DNA from: LMUY01 sp964242215
GTDB lineage: Bacteria > Pseudomonadota > Alphaproteobacteria > Acetobacterales > Acetobacteraceae
Assembly (NCBI GenBank): GCA_964242215.1
Contig: CAXTCJ010000002.1
Location: 69,342-133,341 of the forward strand
Direction of reading: 5' to 3'
Length of the DNA stretch: 64,000 nt
This document shows positions 62,055 through 64,000 of this stretch, one piece after another. The notes under the pieces were generated by a model. That model made no database searches. It was not told the DNA's origin and saw only the letters and a list, made by a program, of their open reading frames with translations. A program made the position numbers and the translations under genes. Position 1 is the stretch's first letter. Every line of letters starts with the position of its first letter.

Positions 62055-62747
62055 TCACGACTTGATCCCCAACTCGCCGCACAGGAAGTCCCAAACGCCT
62101 TGGTAATCTTCCGCAGCCTTAGATTTCGTCATCTCAAGGACACCCAGCCCAATGTCACCTGCTGCAGCAACGTCGTCCAGCAAGCGCACGTCGATAGGGC
62201 AAAGCGAGCCGAATTTCACTAGCCGCAACTTAGCGCGCTGGAACGAACCAAAGGTCCTCTGGGATCGATTGAGCAGGAAGCTAGCTTGTGCCTTTTGAGT
62301 TCCTAAGAAGGTCATCCAGGCAATGCTGGCTTTCATATCCACGACACCCTGAGTAGTCGGCACAATTACGTAATCCGATCTAGCGATCAGGATTCTAACC
62401 TCATCATGCCCCAACGCGGGCGGTGTATCCACAATTACGATATCAAATTCGCCCCGGTCGATGTCACGGATAGCCTGAGGCACGTCGGGAATACCGCCGG
62501 ACCAGAGGGCAATTTCTGGCGCTTCGGGTTCTTGAGCAGCTCGGACTGCGTGCCATTCACTGAGGGACGGCTGGCTGTCTAAATCAACTAGGCAGGTCGA
62601 GAGACCGGAGTGCGCGGCGAAAACCGCAAGATTGAAGGATGTTGAAGTTTTCCCGGTGCCACCTTTGCCGGACGCTATCAGAAGCCATATGGCTCTCTTG
62701 GTCGATGTCTCCGGTGAGCTCGTCAATTTCGATGATGTCTTAGCCAT
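62055..62747 (-). CDS. parA: ParA-family partition ATPase
   Basis: 230 aa from the ATG at 62747 (the open frame extends to 62783). Deviant Walker A SGKGGTGKTSTSF, then LVDLDSQPSLSEWH (Walker A'), IVIVDTPPALGHDEV (Walker B) and the Arg/Thr-containing SDYVIVPTTQGVVDMKAS. These mark the ParA/MinD family in its short form without an N-terminal HTH (type Ib). It moves plasmid copies apart together with its partner, here the DUF3102 protein. Confidence 0.9.
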   Translation of the reverse strand: MAKTSSKLTSSPETSTKRAIWLLIASGKGGTGKTSTSFNLAVFAAHSGLSTCLVDLDSQPSLSEWHAVRAAQEPEAPEIALWSGGIPDVPQAIRDIDRGEFDIVIVDTPPALGHDEVRILIARSDYVIVPTTQGVVDMKASIAWMTFLGTQKAQASFLLNRSQRTFGSFQRAKLRLVKFGSLCPIDVRLLDDVAAAGDIGLGVLEMTKSKAAEDYQGVWDFLCGELGIKS

Positions 62748-62820
62748 AGTAAGTCCGATCTGCTTGCTCCTGACTCTTGCCAATCAAACACGGAAGAAGC
62801 AAGCGTGGTTGGGCTGAGTG

Positions 62821-62853
62821 TTTCGAGCCGCTCGAAATGTTGGACACTGTCCA
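62821..62853. promoter_or_regulatory. Two palindromes upstream of parA (operator or centromere candidate)
   Basis: TTTCGAG CCG CTCGAAA (62821-62837) is a perfect palindrome, followed directly by TGGACA C TGTCCA (62841-62853). They lie 74-106 bp upstream of parA. This fits a parS-like or autoregulatory site of the partition operon. Confidence 0.5.
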
Positions 62854-62879
62854 GCTTTTCCCGATGCCTTGACACCTGG

Positions 62880-63659
62880 CGCAAACAGCTTCCCCGAACA
62901 GGGCGGCAAGACACGCTCGCATCGCATCGAGGCATTCAGCAGCGTCATCCTGGCAGACGTGGCGGCGCAGAAGGACATCAGCCTGGTCGAGCTGGCCGGC
63001 TTACGGGGACCGAGCATGGCGCTTCGTTCGGCCAGCACCGTCCGGCGCTGCCTTGACCGCCACGGAATGACTTTCAAAAACAGCGCACGCCTGCCGAGCA
63101 GGAACGGCCCGACGTAGCAGCACGGCGCAGGACTTGGTTTGCAGCCCATCCTGACCTCGATCCGCAGCGCCTGGCCTTCATCGACGAAACCGAGCGTCTC
63201 GACCAAGATGGCCCGGCTACGCGGCCGCGCCCTGCAAGCAGAGCGTTGCCGAACCGCCGAGCCGCACGGGGACTGGAAGATGACGAACTTCATCGGGTGG
63301 ACGGCATGACCGCGCCCATGGTGCTCGATGGACCGATCAACGTCGCCTTTCAGGCCTGCATCGAGCAGGTGCTGGCGCCCACGGTCCGCCGCGGCGACCC
63401 CGTCATCATCGACAACCTCCCCGCCCATAAAGGGGACGACGCGCCACGCCATCGAAGCCGCAGGGGCAATACTGCGCTGCCTGCCGCCTTACTCACCCGA
63501 CCTCAACCTGATCGAGAACGCCTTTCCAAGCTCAAAGCCTTCCTGCGTAAAGCGGCCGCGCGGATCAACCTGTGGAACACGATCCGCGATGCCTCGCCGA
63601 TCTTCACGCCACAGGACTCCGCCAACTACTTCACCGCAGCTAGGAGTGTGTCCCGGTAA
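62880..63659 (+). mobile_element. Remnant of an IS630-family transposase
   Basis: Frames together read SVILADVAAQKDISLVELAG and STVRRCLDRHGMTFKNSARL, then, after a shift, FIDETERLDQDGPATRP-like text, MTNFIGWTA, VLDGPINVAFQACIEQVLAP and DNLPAHKG, LPPYSPDLNLIENAF and DSANYFTA. This is the DDE order of IS630 (DET, DN, E). Three or more shifts and a stop make it inactive. Confidence 0.65.
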
Positions 63660-63713
63660 CGGCTTGCCAGCTTTGCAAAAGGGCGGGTTCGATGGAGTCT
63701 CAACCGTACCTCC

Positions 63714-64000
63714 TCATGCGGTGAGCTTCGCGAGGTTGTGGGCGGTGCAGATCAACGCCCATTCGCAGGTGACCTTCTCGACGCCGCGTAGGAGGAGTTG
63801 GCGAAAGCCGCGGGCCGCCTTGATCTGTCCGAATACGGGCTCGACGATATGCTTGCGCAGCCGGTAGCGGCTTTGATGGCCGCTTGGCGGACCCGTTGGA
63901 GCATGGCGATAGTCAGCGGGCCGCTGTTCGATTTACCACAGGCAAGATGTTTCGCCCGTCCAGTTGCGACATAGCCGCGCACGCCGCGCTCGACGAGGCC
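63714..64000 (-). mobile_element. C-terminal fragment of an IS1182/IS5-type transposase (runs off the window)
   Basis: The minus frame ending at 63714 reads YRLRKHIVEPVFGQIKAARG, FRQLLLRGVEKVTCEWALIC and TAHNLAKLTA, the end of IS1182-type transposases. A second frame (GYVATGRAKH, LTIAMLQRVRQ) covers the part before about 63890, so one shift separates them. Confidence 0.65.

Noticed and set aside
1..64000. tRNA or rRNA genes and type IV secretion or relaxase genes
   Set aside because: I looked for typical rRNA stretches, tRNA T-loop/CCA patterns and VirB/Tra motifs and found none that I could support.

Overview
The window looks like part of a large plasmid from a GC-rich alphaproteobacterium, most likely Rhodospirillales/Acetobacteraceae. 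That placement is my inference from the GcrA-type regulator, the codon use and the backbone gene set. The plasmid call rests on an iteron array next to a replication initiator (59.7-61.3 kb), a ParA gene with a DUF3102 partner (61.4-62.7 kb), and a long minus-strand backbone with ssb, ArdC, a giant methylase/helicase, ParB-like, UvrD and TOPRIM-primase genes. I see no rRNA, tRNA, CRISPR array or conjugation genes.

Layout. 1-10.2 kb is an accessory block on the minus strand. It holds a candidate anti-phage pair (a Cap4-nuclease/STAND ATPase of 1631 aa and an HsdR-N-like PD-(D/E)XK protein), a membrane protein, a multiply frameshifted gene, a secreted Rap1a/HdeA-like protein and two unknowns. 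10.7-13.3 kb (plus strand) has an ATP-grasp protein, an unknown and an SRAP gene with one nonsense codon. 13.3-40 kb is the backbone: Fic/VbhA toxin-antitoxin, ssb, a DNA-modification operon (DpdA-like plus Dcm), ParB-like, methylase/SNF2-type helicase, ArdC/GcrA operon, several plasmid-specific unknowns, UvrD, an HD hydrolase and a TOPRIM protein; a DUF1173-like gene diverges at 40 kb. 41.4-42.8 kb is an IS5-type chimera. 42.85-50.4 kb is a compact ABC-transporter, flavin-monooxygenase and CMD-peroxidase cassette. 50.45-56.65 kb is a lower-GC island of three unrecognised genes. 56.7-57.7 kb is an IS5/IS427 element. 58.3-62.8 kb is the replication and partition module. 62.9-64 kb is IS630 and IS1182 debris.

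The most unusual signal is non-coding. At least six, probably seven, backbone operons (ssb, dpdA-dcm, parB-like, methylase/helicase, ardC-gcrA, the 35-kb unknowns, primase-HD-UvrD) carry a related GC-rich leader 47-93 nt upstream of the first start codon. It folds as a closing stem plus one or two inner hairpins, and the stems keep pairing while the sequence changes. This looks like a plasmid-wide cis-regulatory RNA family.

The window also carries much decay. Three otherwise intact genes (SRAP, DpdA-like, luciferase-like monooxygenase) are each stopped by a single in-frame nonsense codon where an aromatic residue is expected, and several others have single-base frameshifts. Whether this is biology or sequencing error cannot be decided from the sequence alone.
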